Shown in pieces: positions 53,498 through 63,772 of a stretch of 64,000 bases of DNA. Below the pieces are notes generated by a model. The model was not told the origin of the DNA, searched no databases, and saw only the letters and a program-made list of their open reading frames with translations. Source of the stretch: UBA946 sp031550725. Its GTDB lineage: Bacteria; Bacillota; Clostridia; Oscillospirales; Ruminococcaceae. Location of the stretch: NCBI GenBank assembly GCA_031550725.1, contig JAVBOH010000020.1:45538-109537 (forward strand), read 5' to 3'. Every line of letters begins with the position of its first letter. Within the stretch, counting starts at the first letter, position 1. The position numbers were made by a program, and so were the translations under genes.

Positions 53498-55408
53498 ATG
53501 TCAGAAACTATGCAGTTCAAGGCCGAATCAAAACGTCTGCTTGATTTGATGATTAATTCTATCTATACTCACAAGGAAATTTTCCTTCGTGAGCTTATTT
53601 CAAATGCAAGTGATGCTATTGATAAGCTGTATTTCATTTCACTTACAGATAATAATGTTGGTATGACAAAATCCGATTTCTGCATTAAAATTGATGCAGA
53701 CAAGGATAATGGAGTACTTACAATAACTGATAATGGTATCGGTATGTCAAGGGAAGAACTTGAAAATAACCTTGGTATTATCGCAAACAGCGGTTCACTT
53801 GCATTTAAAACAGAAAACAACGAATCACAGGATATCGATATTATCGGACAGTTCGGTGTTGGCTTTTATTCAGCATTCATGATTGCAAAGAATGTTGAAG
53901 TTAGAACAAAGAAGTATGGCGACAACACAGCATACCTATGGAAATCCGAGGGTGTTGATGGTTATACTATTGATGAGTGCGATTATGATAAGATTGGTAC
54001 AGAAATCAAGCTATATCTAAAGGAAGATACTGATGATGAAAGCTATTCAGACTTTTTAATGCAGTGGAAAATTAAGTCCTTGGTTAAGAAATATTCCGAT
54101 TATATCCGTTATCCTATCAAGTTTGATATGGAGCATGACCATGTAAAAGAGGGTACTGGTGTTGATGATATCCCTGCTGAATATGAAACTCATATTGAAA
54201 CTGAAACTCTTAACTCAATGATTCCAATATGGAGAAAGAATAAATCTGAGCTTACTGATGAGGAGTATAACTCATTCTATAAAGAAAAGTTCTATGATTA
54301 TACTGACCCGCTAAAGCATATCCATGTAAAAACTGAAGGTACAGCTACTTATGACAGCTTGCTTTATATCCCAAAAAATCCACCTATGGATTACTATTCA
54401 AAGGATTACACAAAGGGCTTGCAGCTATTCTCATCAGGCGTTATGATTATGGATAAGTGCTCGGATTTACTTCCTGACCACTTCTCATTTGTTAAGGGTC
54501 TTGTTGATTCACAGGATTTGTCACTTAACATTTCCCGTGAGGTTTTGCAGCATGACAGACAGCTAAAGCTAATTGCAAAGTCCTTAGAAAAGACTATTAA
54601 AAATGAGCTTAAGAAAATGCTTAATAACGAGCGTGAAACATACGAGGAATTCTGGAAAGCATTCGGCTTGCAGATTAAATTCGGTGTTTATAATGGTTAT
54701 GGTGCAAACAAGGACTTGCTTAAGGATTTATTGATGTTCCATACATCATTTGAGAAAAAGCTTGTTACTTTGGATGAATACATCTCCCGTATGAAAGAGG
54801 AGCAGAAGTTCATTTATTATGCTGCTGGTGAGTCTGTTGATAAGGTTGATATTCTGCCGCAGACTGAGGTTGTTAAGGATAAGGGCTTTGAAATTCTTTA
54901 CCTCACTGACAGTGTTGATGAATTTGCATTGCAGATGTTAATGGAATATGAGGGTAAGCAGTTTAAATCTGTTTCCGCTGCTGACCTTGATATTGATACT
55001 CCTGAAGAAAAGGAAAGCGTTAAGAAGCTTGCAGAGGAAAATAAGGATTTATTTGAGTGTATTGCGACTGCTTTGGATGGTAAAATAAAATCTGCACGTC
55101 TTTCCGAGCGTTTAAAGACATATCCTGTATGCCTTTCAAATGAGGGACAGATTTCTCTTGAGATGGAAAAGACATTCGCTATGATGCCAAATCAGGATCA
55201 GGTTGTCAAAGCAGAAAAGGTGCTTGAAATCAACCCTAACCATGAGATGTTTACAGTTCTTCAGGACTTGTATGCAAATGACAAGGATAAGCTTACAAAG
55301 TACAGCAAAATCCTATATACACAGGCTTTGCTTATCGAGGGTATGGCTATTGAAAATCCTGCCGAATTCACAAGTCTTGTCAGCGAAGTTATGATTGATA
55401 AGAAGTAA
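53498..55408 (+). CDS. htpG: Molecular chaperone HtpG (Hsp90)
   Basis: A 636-residue Hsp90. The GHKL ATPase domain shows ELISNASDAIDKL, TITDNGIGMS and GQFGVGFYSAF. The middle domain (LPDHFSFVKGLVDSQDLSLNISREVLQ) and C-terminal dimerisation domain are complete. GGAAGTG precedes the start. Its regulation by a CIRCE box is unusual, because htpG in Bacillus subtilis is not in the HrcA regulon. Confidence 0.96.
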   Translation: MSETMQFKAESKRLLDLMINSIYTHKEIFLRELISNASDAIDKLYFISLTDNNVGMTKSDFCIKIDADKDNGVLTITDNGIGMSREELENNLGIIANSGSLAFKTENNESQDIDIIGQFGVGFYSAFMIAKNVEVRTKKYGDNTAYLWKSEGVDGYTIDECDYDKIGTEIKLYLKEDTDDESYSDFLMQWKIKSLVKKYSDYIRYPIKFDMEHDHVKEGTGVDDIPAEYETHIETETLNSMIPIWRKNKSELTDEEYNSFYKEKFYDYTDPLKHIHVKTEGTATYDSLLYIPKNPPMDYYSKDYTKGLQLFSSGVMIMDKCSDLLPDHFSFVKGLVDSQDLSLNISREVLQHDRQLKLIAKSLEKTIKNELKKMLNNERETYEEFWKAFGLQIKFGVYNGYGANKDLLKDLLMFHTSFEKKLVTLDEYISRMKEEQKFIYYAAGESVDKVDILPQTEVVKDKGFEILYLTDSVDEFALQMLMEYEGKQFKSVSAADLDIDTPEEKESVKKLAEENKDLFECIATALDGKIKSARLSERLKTYPVCLSNEGQISLEMEKTFAMMPNQDQVVKAEKVLEINPNHEMFTVLQDLYANDKDKLTKYSKILYTQALLIEGMAIENPAEFTSLVSEVMIDKK

Positions 55409-55417
55409 TTATTTTTA

Positions 55418-55464
55418 TAGCCATTATGATTGTAATTTGCAATCATAATGGCTATTGTTTTTTT
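55418..55464 (+). terminator. htpG terminator
   Basis: TAGCCATTATGATTG and CAATCATAATGGCTA form a 15-base perfect stem followed by T residues. Confidence 0.9.
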
Positions 55465-55563
55465 AAAAAATGTGAATTGAAGGTATTTACACAAAATTCT
55501 TGATTAATATAAGAAAATGTGGTATAATAAGATGTATTTTTTATATTGGAGGAGTGTTTTTAA

Positions 55564-55674
55564 ATGAAATGCATAAGCTTAAATTATCTACTGACAAAGA
55601 AAAGCATTCTGACTGCTGTTTATAAGGAACGAGTCGTCAGTAATGTAATTATTATCCCATACGTCTGTGGTTAA
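55564..55674 (+). CDS. Val/Ile-rich upstream peptide of valS
   Basis: A 36-residue frame from ATG 55564, with GGAGGAGTG upstream and a promoter TTGATT (55500-55505) / TATAAT (55523-55528), 17 bases apart. The last half, AVYKERVVSNVIIIPYVCG, has five Val and three consecutive Ile codons. It sits 62 bases before valS on the same transcript, and no T-box motif was found. A leader peptide sensing charged tRNA-Val is a plausible role; an unrelated small protein is the alternative. Confidence 0.45.
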   Translation: MKCISLNYLLTKKSILTAVYKERVVSNVIIIPYVCG

Positions 55675-55736
55675 TTTATAATGCTGATTTAAAGCTTACA
55701 ATATAATATAATTTTATAAATTTAGGAGTGTTAACA

Positions 55737-58358
55737 TTGAAAAAAGAACTTTCAAAGCTCTATGATCCAAAGGAAGTAGAGGATAAAATATATAAATTCT
55801 GGATGGATAACGAATGCTTTAAGGCTAGCGTTGACCATACCAAAAAACCATATACTATTGTTATTCCACCTCCAAATATCACAGGACAGCTTCATATGGG
55901 TCATGCCCTTGATGAAACCTTGCAGGATATCTTAATTCGTTACAAGAGAATGTCAGGTTATTCTGCACTTTGGCTCCCTGGTACTGACCATGCTGCGATT
56001 GCAACCGAGGCTAAAATCGTTGCTGCTATGGCTGAAGAGGGTATTACTAAAGAGCAAATCGGACGTGAAGCTTTCATGGAGCGTGCTTGGGAATGGAAGG
56101 CTAAATTTGGCGGACGTATTGTTGAACAGCTTAAAAAGCTTGGCTCATCATGCGACTGGTCAAGAGAACGCTTTACAATGGATGAGGGCTGTAACAAGGC
56201 TGTTAAAGAGGTTTTCGTTAACCTTTATAATAAGGGACTTATTTATCGTGGCGAGCGTATAATTAACTGGTGTCCGAAATGTAAGACATCAATTTCCGAT
56301 GCTGAGGTTAACTATGAGGATCAGGCAGGCCATTTCTGGCATATCAGGTATCCTCTGACTGACGGAAGCGGTTATCTTGAGCTTGCTACAACTCGACCTG
56401 AAACACTTTTGGGTGATACTGCTGTTGCTGTAAACCCTAGTGATGAAAGATATACACACCTTGTTGGCAAGACTTTGCTTTTACCGCTTGTTAACCGTGA
56501 AATTCCTATCGTTGCTGATGATTATGTTGAAAAGGATTTTGGTACAGGCGTTGTTAAAATTACTCCTGCACATGACCCTAATGACTTTGAAGTAGGGTTA
56601 AGACATAAACTGCCTATCATAAATGTTATGACTGATGATGCTAAAATTATCGATGACTATGCTGATTATGCTGGCATGGACAGATATGATGCACGTAAGA
56701 AAATTGTTGAGGATTTAGAAAAAGGCGGTTTCCTTGTAAAAGTTGAGGACCATGCTCATAATGTTGGTACTTGCTATCGCTGTTCTACAACTGTTGAGCC
56801 AAAGGTTTCTACACAGTGGTTTGTTAAGATGGAAGAACTTGCTAAGCCTGCAATTGATGCTGTTAAAAATGGCGATACAAAATTCGTTCCTGAACGTTTT
56901 GACAAGACTTATTTCCACTGGCTTGAAAATATCAGGGACTGGTGTATTTCACGTCAGGTTTGGTGGGGACATCAAATTCCTGCATTCTATTGTGACGAGT
57001 GCGGTGAAATGGCTGTTACTAAGGAGCATTCCGCTGCTTGCCCTAAGTGTAATAAGCCTATGCGTCAGGATGAAGATACTCTTGACACATGGTTCAGCTC
57101 TGCATTATGGCCATTCTCCACTCTTGGCTGGCCTGATGAAACAGAGGACTTGAAATATTTCTATCCTACAAACACACTTGTTACTGGTTATGACATCATA
57201 TTCTTCTGGGTAATTCGTATGATGTTCTCAGGTCTAGAACATACTGGCGAAGTTCCTTTTAATACTGTTCTCATTCATGGACTTGTGAGGGATTCACAGG
57301 GACGCAAGATGTCAAAATCCTTAGGCAACGGCGTTGACCCACTCGAAGAAATTGAAAAGTATGGTGCGGATGCGTTAAGATTTATGCTTGCTACTGGTAA
57401 CTCGCCTGGAAATGATATGCGTTATATTGAGGATAAGGTTAAGGCTTCCCGAAACTTTGCTAATAAGATTTGGAATGCATCACGTTTCATTATGATGAAT
57501 TTGCCTGATGACTTCAAGCTTACAGGACTTCCTGCTAACTTAACTATTGAAGATAAATGGCTTATCTCTAAGTTTAATACACTTGCAAAAGAAGTTAATC
57601 AGAATCTTGAAAGCTTTGAGCTTGGTGTTGCTGTTTCAAAGCTTTATGACTTCATTTGGGATATATACTGCGACTGGTATATTGAGCTTACAAAGCCACG
57701 TATTCAAGCAGGCGGTGAAACCTGTGAAACTGCACAGGCTGTTCTTGTTTGGGTTATGCAGGGTATGCTAAAGCTATTGCACCCATTTATGCCGTTTATT
57801 ACAGAAGAAATATGGTCTGCAATTTATGATGGTGAAACTCCTATCATGCTTTCCGATTTCCCTGTTTATGATGAAAAGCTAGCATATACTGATGATGAGG
57901 CAAAGTTTGAGAAAATCGTTGATGCTATCAAGGGTATTCGTGCAACTCGTGCTGAAATGAATGTACCGCCATCCGTTAAGGCTGCACTTCATATTGAAAC
58001 TGCCGAGGGTGATATCTTTGAGCAGGGTGTGCTTTTCTTCCAAAGACTTGCATCTGCATCGGATGTTATTATTTCTGATAAGATTGATATGCCTGACGCT
58101 GTAACTGTTGTTACAGACACTGCACGTATTTTCATTCCTATGGATCAGCTTGTTGATAAGGAAAAAGAACTCACTCGTCTTAATAAGGAAAAGGATGCTG
58201 TTCTAAAGGATGTTGCCTTCTCCGAGGGTAAGCTTAATAATGCCGGATTTGTTGCGAAAGCTCCTGAAAAGCAAATTGAGGCTGAAAAGGAAAAGCTAGC
58301 CAAAGCTAAGGAAAAGCTTGCTAAGATTGAACAGTCCATTGCTGTATTTACAAAATAA
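55737..58358 (+). CDS. valS: Valine--tRNA ligase
   Basis: An 873-residue class I synthetase. PPPNITGQLHMGHAL holds the HIGH motif (HMGH) and RKMSKSLGNGVDPLE the KMSKS motif. The editing domain (TTRPETLLGDTAVAV, HDPNDFEVG) and the C-terminal tRNA-binding coiled coil (KEKLAKAKEKLAKIEQS) are present. The start is TTG 55737, eight bases after GGAG; the GTG at 55728 overlaps the ribosome binding site. A terminator follows at 58371-58405. Confidence 0.97.
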   Translation: MKKELSKLYDPKEVEDKIYKFWMDNECFKASVDHTKKPYTIVIPPPNITGQLHMGHALDETLQDILIRYKRMSGYSALWLPGTDHAAIATEAKIVAAMAEEGITKEQIGREAFMERAWEWKAKFGGRIVEQLKKLGSSCDWSRERFTMDEGCNKAVKEVFVNLYNKGLIYRGERIINWCPKCKTSISDAEVNYEDQAGHFWHIRYPLTDGSGYLELATTRPETLLGDTAVAVNPSDERYTHLVGKTLLLPLVNREIPIVADDYVEKDFGTGVVKITPAHDPNDFEVGLRHKLPIINVMTDDAKIIDDYADYAGMDRYDARKKIVEDLEKGGFLVKVEDHAHNVGTCYRCSTTVEPKVSTQWFVKMEELAKPAIDAVKNGDTKFVPERFDKTYFHWLENIRDWCISRQVWWGHQIPAFYCDECGEMAVTKEHSAACPKCNKPMRQDEDTLDTWFSSALWPFSTLGWPDETEDLKYFYPTNTLVTGYDIIFFWVIRMMFSGLEHTGEVPFNTVLIHGLVRDSQGRKMSKSLGNGVDPLEEIEKYGADALRFMLATGNSPGNDMRYIEDKVKASRNFANKIWNASRFIMMNLPDDFKLTGLPANLTIEDKWLISKFNTLAKEVNQNLESFELGVAVSKLYDFIWDIYCDWYIELTKPRIQAGGETCETAQAVLVWVMQGMLKLLHPFMPFITEEIWSAIYDGETPIMLSDFPVYDEKLAYTDDEAKFEKIVDAIKGIRATRAEMNVPPSVKAALHIETAEGDIFEQGVLFFQRLASASDVIISDKIDMPDAVTVVTDTARIFIPMDQLVDKEKELTRLNKEKDAVLKDVAFSEGKLNNAGFVAKAPEKQIEAEKEKLAKAKEKLAKIEQSIAVFTK

Positions 58359-58370
58359 TACAAACAAGAT

Positions 58371-58405
58371 TTATCCCCTTGAATTAATTTTCAAGGGGAT
58401 TTGTA
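58371..58405 (+). terminator. valS terminator
   Basis: ATCCCCTTGA and TTCAAGGGGAT stem followed by TTGTATTTAT. Confidence 0.75.
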
Positions 58406-58524
58406 TTTATAATGTCATGTATATCAGAAAAATAAATGTTGATAATTGACTGCTTTTTTGGTATAATATATAGTACGCAATTAGTATATTTATGTCGAAA
58501 TTTAAACACAAAGGAAGATATTAA

Positions 58525-59484
58525 ATGATTTTATCAATTATATTATTAATAGCAGGCTTAGCATTGCTCGTCAAAGGTGCAGACTTTTTTGTTGATGGAA
58601 GCTCATCTATTGCAAAAGCATTACGTATACCGTCAATTATTATCGGTCTTACATTTGTTGCATTTGGAACAAGTGCGCCTGAGGCTGCTGTAAGCATTAT
58701 CGCAGGAATAAAGGGACAGAATGATATCGCTATGGGTAATATCATCGGCTCGAATATTTTCAACCTGCTTGCTGTCGTTGGTATATGCGCTGTAATCAAG
58801 CCTATTAAAATTGAAAAGCAGATTATTGTTAAGGAATACCCTTTCTCAATTCTTGCTACACTTGTTCTAGTTGTACTTTCCTGTGACGTTTTTTTAAACA
58901 TTCAAAGTGATAACCAGCTCACAAGAGGTGATGGCTTAGTAATACTGTTGTTTTTTGCTGTTTTCCTATATTCAATTATTGGCACAGCACTTCATTCACG
59001 TAACAATAATACTGATGAACCTAACGAAAAACCAAAGTACACAATGGGAAAAAGTATAATTTTTTCAATATTAGGTCTTGCAGGAATTATAGGCGGCGGA
59101 CAGCTTGTTGTTAACAGTGCTACAACAATTGCCGAAAGCTTCGGTATCAGCGAGGCATTAATCGGACTTACAATTGTCGCTGTCGGCACTTCCCTGCCTG
59201 AGCTTGTAACAAGCATTGTTGCCGCAAGAAAAGGCGAAAGCGATATCGCTATCGGAAATGTTGTCGGCTCAAATATTTTCAATATATTCTTTGTTCTAGG
59301 TGCATCTTCTGCAATAAGTCCTATTAGTATCAGCGGTGTAAACATCATTGATATGATTATTTTGACTGTTGTTGTTTTTCTTGTTTATCTGTTTTGTATC
59401 ACAAAACGCTCTGTATCTCGAATTGAGGGTGCAATTTTAACTGCCTCATATATCGCTTATCTTATTTATATTATTATGAGATAA
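58525..59484 (+). CDS. Calcium/sodium antiporter, CaCA family (YrbG-like)
   Basis: A 319-residue membrane protein with about ten helices in two inverted halves. Each half has the alpha repeat with acidic ion-binding residues: GLTFVAFGTSAPEAAVSI and GLTIVAVGTSLPELVTSI, each followed by GNIIGSNIFN / GNVVGSNIFN. It exchanges Ca2+ for Na+ or K+. A TTGATA / TATAAT promoter lies at about 58439-58470. Confidence 0.93.
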   Translation: MILSIILLIAGLALLVKGADFFVDGSSSIAKALRIPSIIIGLTFVAFGTSAPEAAVSIIAGIKGQNDIAMGNIIGSNIFNLLAVVGICAVIKPIKIEKQIIVKEYPFSILATLVLVVLSCDVFLNIQSDNQLTRGDGLVILLFFAVFLYSIIGTALHSRNNNTDEPNEKPKYTMGKSIIFSILGLAGIIGGGQLVVNSATTIAESFGISEALIGLTIVAVGTSLPELVTSIVAARKGESDIAIGNVVGSNIFNIFFVLGASSAISPISISGVNIIDMIILTVVVFLVYLFCITKRSVSRIEGAILTASYIAYLIYIIMR

Positions 59485-59501
59485 ATTATATATTTATATG
59501 T

Positions 59502-59540
59502 AAAAAAGGTGCTGTTGCGTGTGACAACAGCACCTTTTTA
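59502..59540. terminator. Bidirectional terminator
   Basis: AAAAGGTGCTGTTG and CAACAGCACCTTTT form a 14-base perfect stem with T tracts on both strands, serving the convergent antiporter and transglutaminase-like genes. Confidence 0.9.
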
Positions 59541-59554
59541 GGTATTAAAAACAA

Positions 59555-60754
59555 TTACTTTATGCCATTCTTGGCAAGATAATTAAGAAAATCCTCCGAA
59601 ATTTCTTTCTTTGATGTAAAATAATCAGACAGAGGAGTATCGGGGTAGAATACCATTATAGTAAATGTGTACATATTTTCATCATAAAACTTAATGAATT
59701 TACCAGTAAGGTATTCAGAACTTGCAGATTCCATAATATTTCTAAGATCATCATCATTCCAATACTTGATTGCTTTCTTAAACTCTTTTTCCGAGTTGAA
59801 CTTTATGGTTACCATAGACTGCTTTTTAGTAGCTGCTTTTTTCAGCTGACTACTCATTAGTGTTTTTCCATCATCGTATGTATTAGCAGAAAGCTTTTTC
59901 TTTGCATAATAATTCAAAGTGTTATCTTTTGCAGCAGGAACACTAAACGTTGTTTCTGATTGCTTATGTGTATTTTTCAACGCATTATCGCTAACCATAA
60001 AGTAGCAATATGCAGAGTTATTTGTTAAGTAGCATACAGGATCATCATATGTACAGTCAATATTATACCATTTATTATTATAGTGAACCTTGTTCCATTC
60101 ATGACCAATATTCCCGCCGTTAAGATCATCACCTTTGACAATTATTGAGCGTATTCCAACCTTATTGCAAAGATATGTGAAAGCCTTTGAATATCCGTTA
60201 CATTTTATTTTGTTTGTTACAAAGGCACCATATAGATTATCACAGTCAGAAGTAGTTTGGTTATATTCATTTGATGCAATTATTTCATCATGAATAAGCT
60301 GAATTTTCTGATATGTTGACATATCACTTTTTATTTTTTTTATAATGGTTTTTGCACTTTTTTCTACTTCAGCCATATTCTGATTATATTTCTCTTTACT
60401 CTTATAATAAGTCATTTTGAATTTAACATATGTTGATGAAGATGATGTATTAATTTGTTGAACATTATAAGTCATTGGATCATAATAATAAATAAGTTCT
60501 GCAAAAGAAGCAATCTGATTTTTAGTCAATGAAGATGATATTTTTATTTCTTCCTTACAGTCAAGAATTCCTGTTCTGATTTTTTTATAAATTTTCTTAT
60601 CACTATCTGATAATTGATAATAGTAATAAGGCATTGTTATTTCATTTGCTGCATCCGCAGTTATTGACATATCAGCCAGACTATTTTCGAAAAAACCACC
60701 AGTTAATCCAAATGCAAGACAGCAGCATAAAAGCATTGCAATAAAACGTTTCAT
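59555..60754 (-). CDS. Secreted transglutaminase-like protein
   Basis: A 399-residue exported protein with a signal peptide (about 1-36). The transglutaminase-like core shows the catalytic triad Cys185 (NKIKCNGYSKAF), His218 (NIGHEWNKV) and Asp233 (WYNIDCTYDD). Such bacterial proteins often act as peptidases or cross-linkers at the cell surface. A C-terminal domain of about 120 residues is unrecognised. Monocistronic. Confidence 0.88.
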   Translation of the reverse strand: MKRFIAMLLCCCLAFGLTGGFFENSLADMSITADAANEITMPYYYYQLSDSDKKIYKKIRTGILDCKEEIKISSSLTKNQIASFAELIYYYDPMTYNVQQINTSSSSTYVKFKMTYYKSKEKYNQNMAEVEKSAKTIIKKIKSDMSTYQKIQLIHDEIIASNEYNQTTSDCDNLYGAFVTNKIKCNGYSKAFTYLCNKVGIRSIIVKGDDLNGGNIGHEWNKVHYNNKWYNIDCTYDDPVCYLTNNSAYCYFMVSDNALKNTHKQSETTFSVPAAKDNTLNYYAKKKLSANTYDDGKTLMSSQLKKAATKKQSMVTIKFNSEKEFKKAIKYWNDDDLRNIMESASSEYLTGKFIKFYDENMYTFTIMVFYPDTPLSDYFTSKKEISEDFLNYLAKNGIK

Positions 60755-60988
60755 TTAATTATTCCTCTTTTCAATTGTAATACAGCTTGTGCTATTTGAA
60801 TTATATCATATTATTTTCATTATTGCAATACCATATTCATATTTTATATGTGTTTTTATCATTTTTATTTATCTTTATGATTACTAAAACTCAAATGTAA
60901 TCATTTTCATGCAGAAATTAACGGAATAATTGTAATAAATGCACAGAAAACAGTTAAAAAGATTGTCCGTATAAATTTGAAAATATGG

Positions 60989-61017
60989 TTGATATTAAAC
61001 GTTTAATTTGTTATAAT
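60989..61017 (+). promoter_or_regulatory. Cellobiose phosphorylase promoter
   Basis: TTGATA (60989-60994) and TATAAT (61012-61017), 17 bases apart, with the palindrome-like ATTAAACGTTTAAT in the spacer (60995-61008), a candidate operator. Confidence 0.75.
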
Positions 61018-61136
61018 TAAATTTGATAGTAGTTTCTTGCTGTCATTATTATTGTATTAGAGATGTAAACCTTTTGGTTTGGCATTTCAAATTGGATGTC
61101 TTTATGATATCTGATATATGAAAGGATGGTTTTTAT

Positions 61137-63569
61137 ATGAAATTCGGTTTCTTTGATGACGCTCGCAAGGAGTATGTCATTACCTCCCCAAAAACTCCAT
61201 ATCCATGGATTAACTACTTAGGTACACAGGATTTCTTTGCACTTATTTCCAATACTGCTGGCGGTTATCACTTCTATAAGGATGCTCGATTAGCTAGAAT
61301 TACACGTTACAGATACAACAACGTTCCTGTTGATGTTGGCGGACGTTATTTTTACATAAACGATGGCGGTACTGTTTGGAATCCAGGATGGTCACCTGTT
61401 AAGACTGAGCTTGATGCTTATGAATGCCGTCATGGTATGGGTTATACTACTATCATGGGTAAGAAAAATGACCTTAGTGCTGAAGTTACTTTCTTCGTTC
61501 CACAGGATTTCACTGGTGAAGTTCAGAAGGTTGTACTAAAGAATGAGGGTACTTCAAAGAAAACTTTCAAGTTATATTCTTTCATTGAATGGTGCTTGTG
61601 GGATGCTCAGGATGACTCAACTAACTTCCAGAGAAACTTCAATACTGGTGAAGTAGAGATTATCGATTCTACTATCTTCCACAAGACTGAATATAAGGAA
61701 AGACGTAACCATTTTGCTTTCTATACTGTTAATGATTCTATTGATGGTTATGATACTGACCGTGAGTCCTTTATGGGACTTTACAATGGTTTCCATAACC
61801 CACAGACTGTTGTTGACGGCAAGCCAAATATGTCTGTTGCTGATGGCTGGTCACCAGTTGCATCTCATTACAAAGAGATTACTCTTGAACCTCAGGAAAC
61901 TAAGTCACTTGTATTTATCCTTGGTTATGTTGAGAATAAGTTTGAAGATAAGTTTAATGCTGACGGCTCTATGAACAAGTCTAAGGCTTATGATATGATG
62001 AAGCAGTTTGATACTGTGGAAAAGGTTGATGCATCATTGGCTCTTATGGCTAAGACTTGGGATGCACTTCTTTCTAAGTACACTATCAATTCTGCTGACG
62101 AAAACCTCAACAGAATGGTTAACATCTGGAACCAGTATCAGTGTATGGTTACATTTAATATGTCACGTTCTGCATCTTACTTTGAGAGTGGTATCGGACG
62201 TGGTATGGGCTTCCGTGACTCTAATCAGGACTTGCTTGGTTTCGTTCACCAAATTCCTGAGCGTGCTAGAGAGAGAATTTTGGATATTGCTGCTACTCAG
62301 CTTGAGGACGGCGGTAACTACCATCAGTATCAGCCTTTAACTAAGAAGGGTAATGATGCTGCAGGTACAAACTTCAACGACGATCCACTATGGATGATTA
62401 TTTCAACTGCTGCATACATCAAGGAAACTGGCGATTATGCAATTCTTGATGAAATGGTACCATATAAAAATGATGATTCTCTTGCGCAGCCACTTCTTGA
62501 CCACCTTAAGAGATCATTCGACCACGTTGTTAACAATAAGGGTCCTCACGGGCTTCCACTTATCGGACGTGCTGACTGGAATGACTGCTTGAACTTGAAC
62601 TGTTTCTCAGCAACTCCTGGTGAAAGCTTCCAAATCACAACTTCTAAGGAGGGTGCTGTTGCTGAATCCGTTATGATTGCTGGTATGTTCACTTTCATTG
62701 GCCCTGAATACGTTGCTTTGTGCCGTAAAAAGGGACAGGATGCTGAGGCAGACAGAGCTCAGGCTGAAATTGATACTATGGCTAAGGCTATTATGGATCA
62801 CGGTTATGACGGCGAATGGTTCCTTCGTGCTTATGACGACTTTGGTAAGAAGGTTGGTTCTAACGAGTGTGAGGAAGGTAAAATCTTCATCGAACCACAG
62901 GGCTTCTGCGTAATGTCTGGTCTTGGCAAGGAAACTGGTGACGATATCAAGACTATGGACAGCGTTAAGAAATATCTTGATACTAAGTATGGTCTTGTTC
63001 TTAATAACCCTGCATTCACAAGATATATCATCGAATACGGTGAAATTTCTACATATCCAGGCGGATACAAGGAAAATGCTGGTATCTTCTGTCATAACAA
63101 CGCATGGATTATCTGTGCTGAGGCTGCTATTGGACGTGGCGATATGGCTTTCGAATACTACTCAAAGATTGCTCCTGCTTACCTTGAAGATATCTCCGAT
63201 ATCCACAGAACTGAGCCTTATGTATACGCTCAGATGATCGCTGGTAAGGATGCTAAGCGTCATGGTGAGGCTAAGAACAGCTGGCTTACTGGTACTGCTG
63301 CATGGAACTTTGTTGCTGTTTCACAGTATATCTTAGGCATTATCCCTGATTATGATGGCTTGAAGATTGACCCTGCTATTCCTGCCGCTTGGGATGGCTA
63401 CAAGATTTCAAGAAGCTACAGGGGAGCTACCTATAATATTAAGATTGAAAACCCAAATCATGTTTCAAAGGGAATCAAGTCAATAACTGTTGACGGAAAA
63501 GCAATTGACGGAAATGTACTTCCTGTATTTGCTGATGGCGAGCAGGACGTTATAGCAGTTATGGGATAA
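61137..63569 (+). CDS. Cellobiose phosphorylase, GH94
   Basis: An 810-residue cytoplasmic enzyme that splits imported cellobiose with phosphate into glucose 1-phosphate and glucose, saving ATP. The N-terminal beta-sandwich (MKFGFFDDARKEYVITSPKT) is followed by an (alpha/alpha)6 barrel with GLPLIGRADWNDCLNLN carrying the catalytic Asp, RDSNQDLLGF, and CHNNAWIICAEA. Length fits GH94. AAAGGATGG precedes the start. Codon use (CTT, GGT, GCT) is typical of a highly expressed gene. Confidence 0.95.
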   Translation: MKFGFFDDARKEYVITSPKTPYPWINYLGTQDFFALISNTAGGYHFYKDARLARITRYRYNNVPVDVGGRYFYINDGGTVWNPGWSPVKTELDAYECRHGMGYTTIMGKKNDLSAEVTFFVPQDFTGEVQKVVLKNEGTSKKTFKLYSFIEWCLWDAQDDSTNFQRNFNTGEVEIIDSTIFHKTEYKERRNHFAFYTVNDSIDGYDTDRESFMGLYNGFHNPQTVVDGKPNMSVADGWSPVASHYKEITLEPQETKSLVFILGYVENKFEDKFNADGSMNKSKAYDMMKQFDTVEKVDASLALMAKTWDALLSKYTINSADENLNRMVNIWNQYQCMVTFNMSRSASYFESGIGRGMGFRDSNQDLLGFVHQIPERARERILDIAATQLEDGGNYHQYQPLTKKGNDAAGTNFNDDPLWMIISTAAYIKETGDYAILDEMVPYKNDDSLAQPLLDHLKRSFDHVVNNKGPHGLPLIGRADWNDCLNLNCFSATPGESFQITTSKEGAVAESVMIAGMFTFIGPEYVALCRKKGQDAEADRAQAEIDTMAKAIMDHGYDGEWFLRAYDDFGKKVGSNECEEGKIFIEPQGFCVMSGLGKETGDDIKTMDSVKKYLDTKYGLVLNNPAFTRYIIEYGEISTYPGGYKENAGIFCHNNAWIICAEAAIGRGDMAFEYYSKIAPAYLEDISDIHRTEPYVYAQMIAGKDAKRHGEAKNSWLTGTAAWNFVAVSQYILGIIPDYDGLKIDPAIPAAWDGYKISRSYRGATYNIKIENPNHVSKGIKSITVDGKAIDGNVLPVFADGEQDVIAVMG

Positions 63570-63600
63570 TATTGTAACAATATAAATATAATACTTAAAA

Positions 63601-63646
63601 AAAACAGCGTGAAAAGTTAAATAAAGCTTTTCACGCTGTTTTTTTG
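63601..63646. terminator. Terminator after cellobiose phosphorylase
   Basis: AACAGCGTGAAAAG and CTTTTCACGCTGTT form a 14-base perfect stem followed by T residues. Confidence 0.9.
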
Positions 63647-63681
63647 TAATAGTCATTAAATTATAATTTACAAAAAATATA

Positions 63682-63746
63682 TTAGACAATATATTGACAA
63701 ATACAAAGAAGTGTGGTATAATCCAATTAAACAATATATTGTCTAA
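63682..63746 (+). promoter_or_regulatory. MarR promoter with long inverted operator
   Basis: TTAGACAATATATTG (63682-63696) and CAATATATTGTCTAA (63732-63746) are exact 15-base inverted repeats that flank a promoter, TTGACA (63694-63699) and TATAAT (63717-63722), 17 bases apart. Each arm also contains the palindrome CAATATATTG. Likely autoregulatory sites. Confidence 0.8.
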
Positions 63747-63772
63747 TACTGGTTTAAAAGGAGAAATTTTTA

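Noticed and set aside
55464..55737. T-box riboswitch before valS
   Set aside because: No AAGGGTGG-type T-box sequence or antiterminator/terminator pair could be found.
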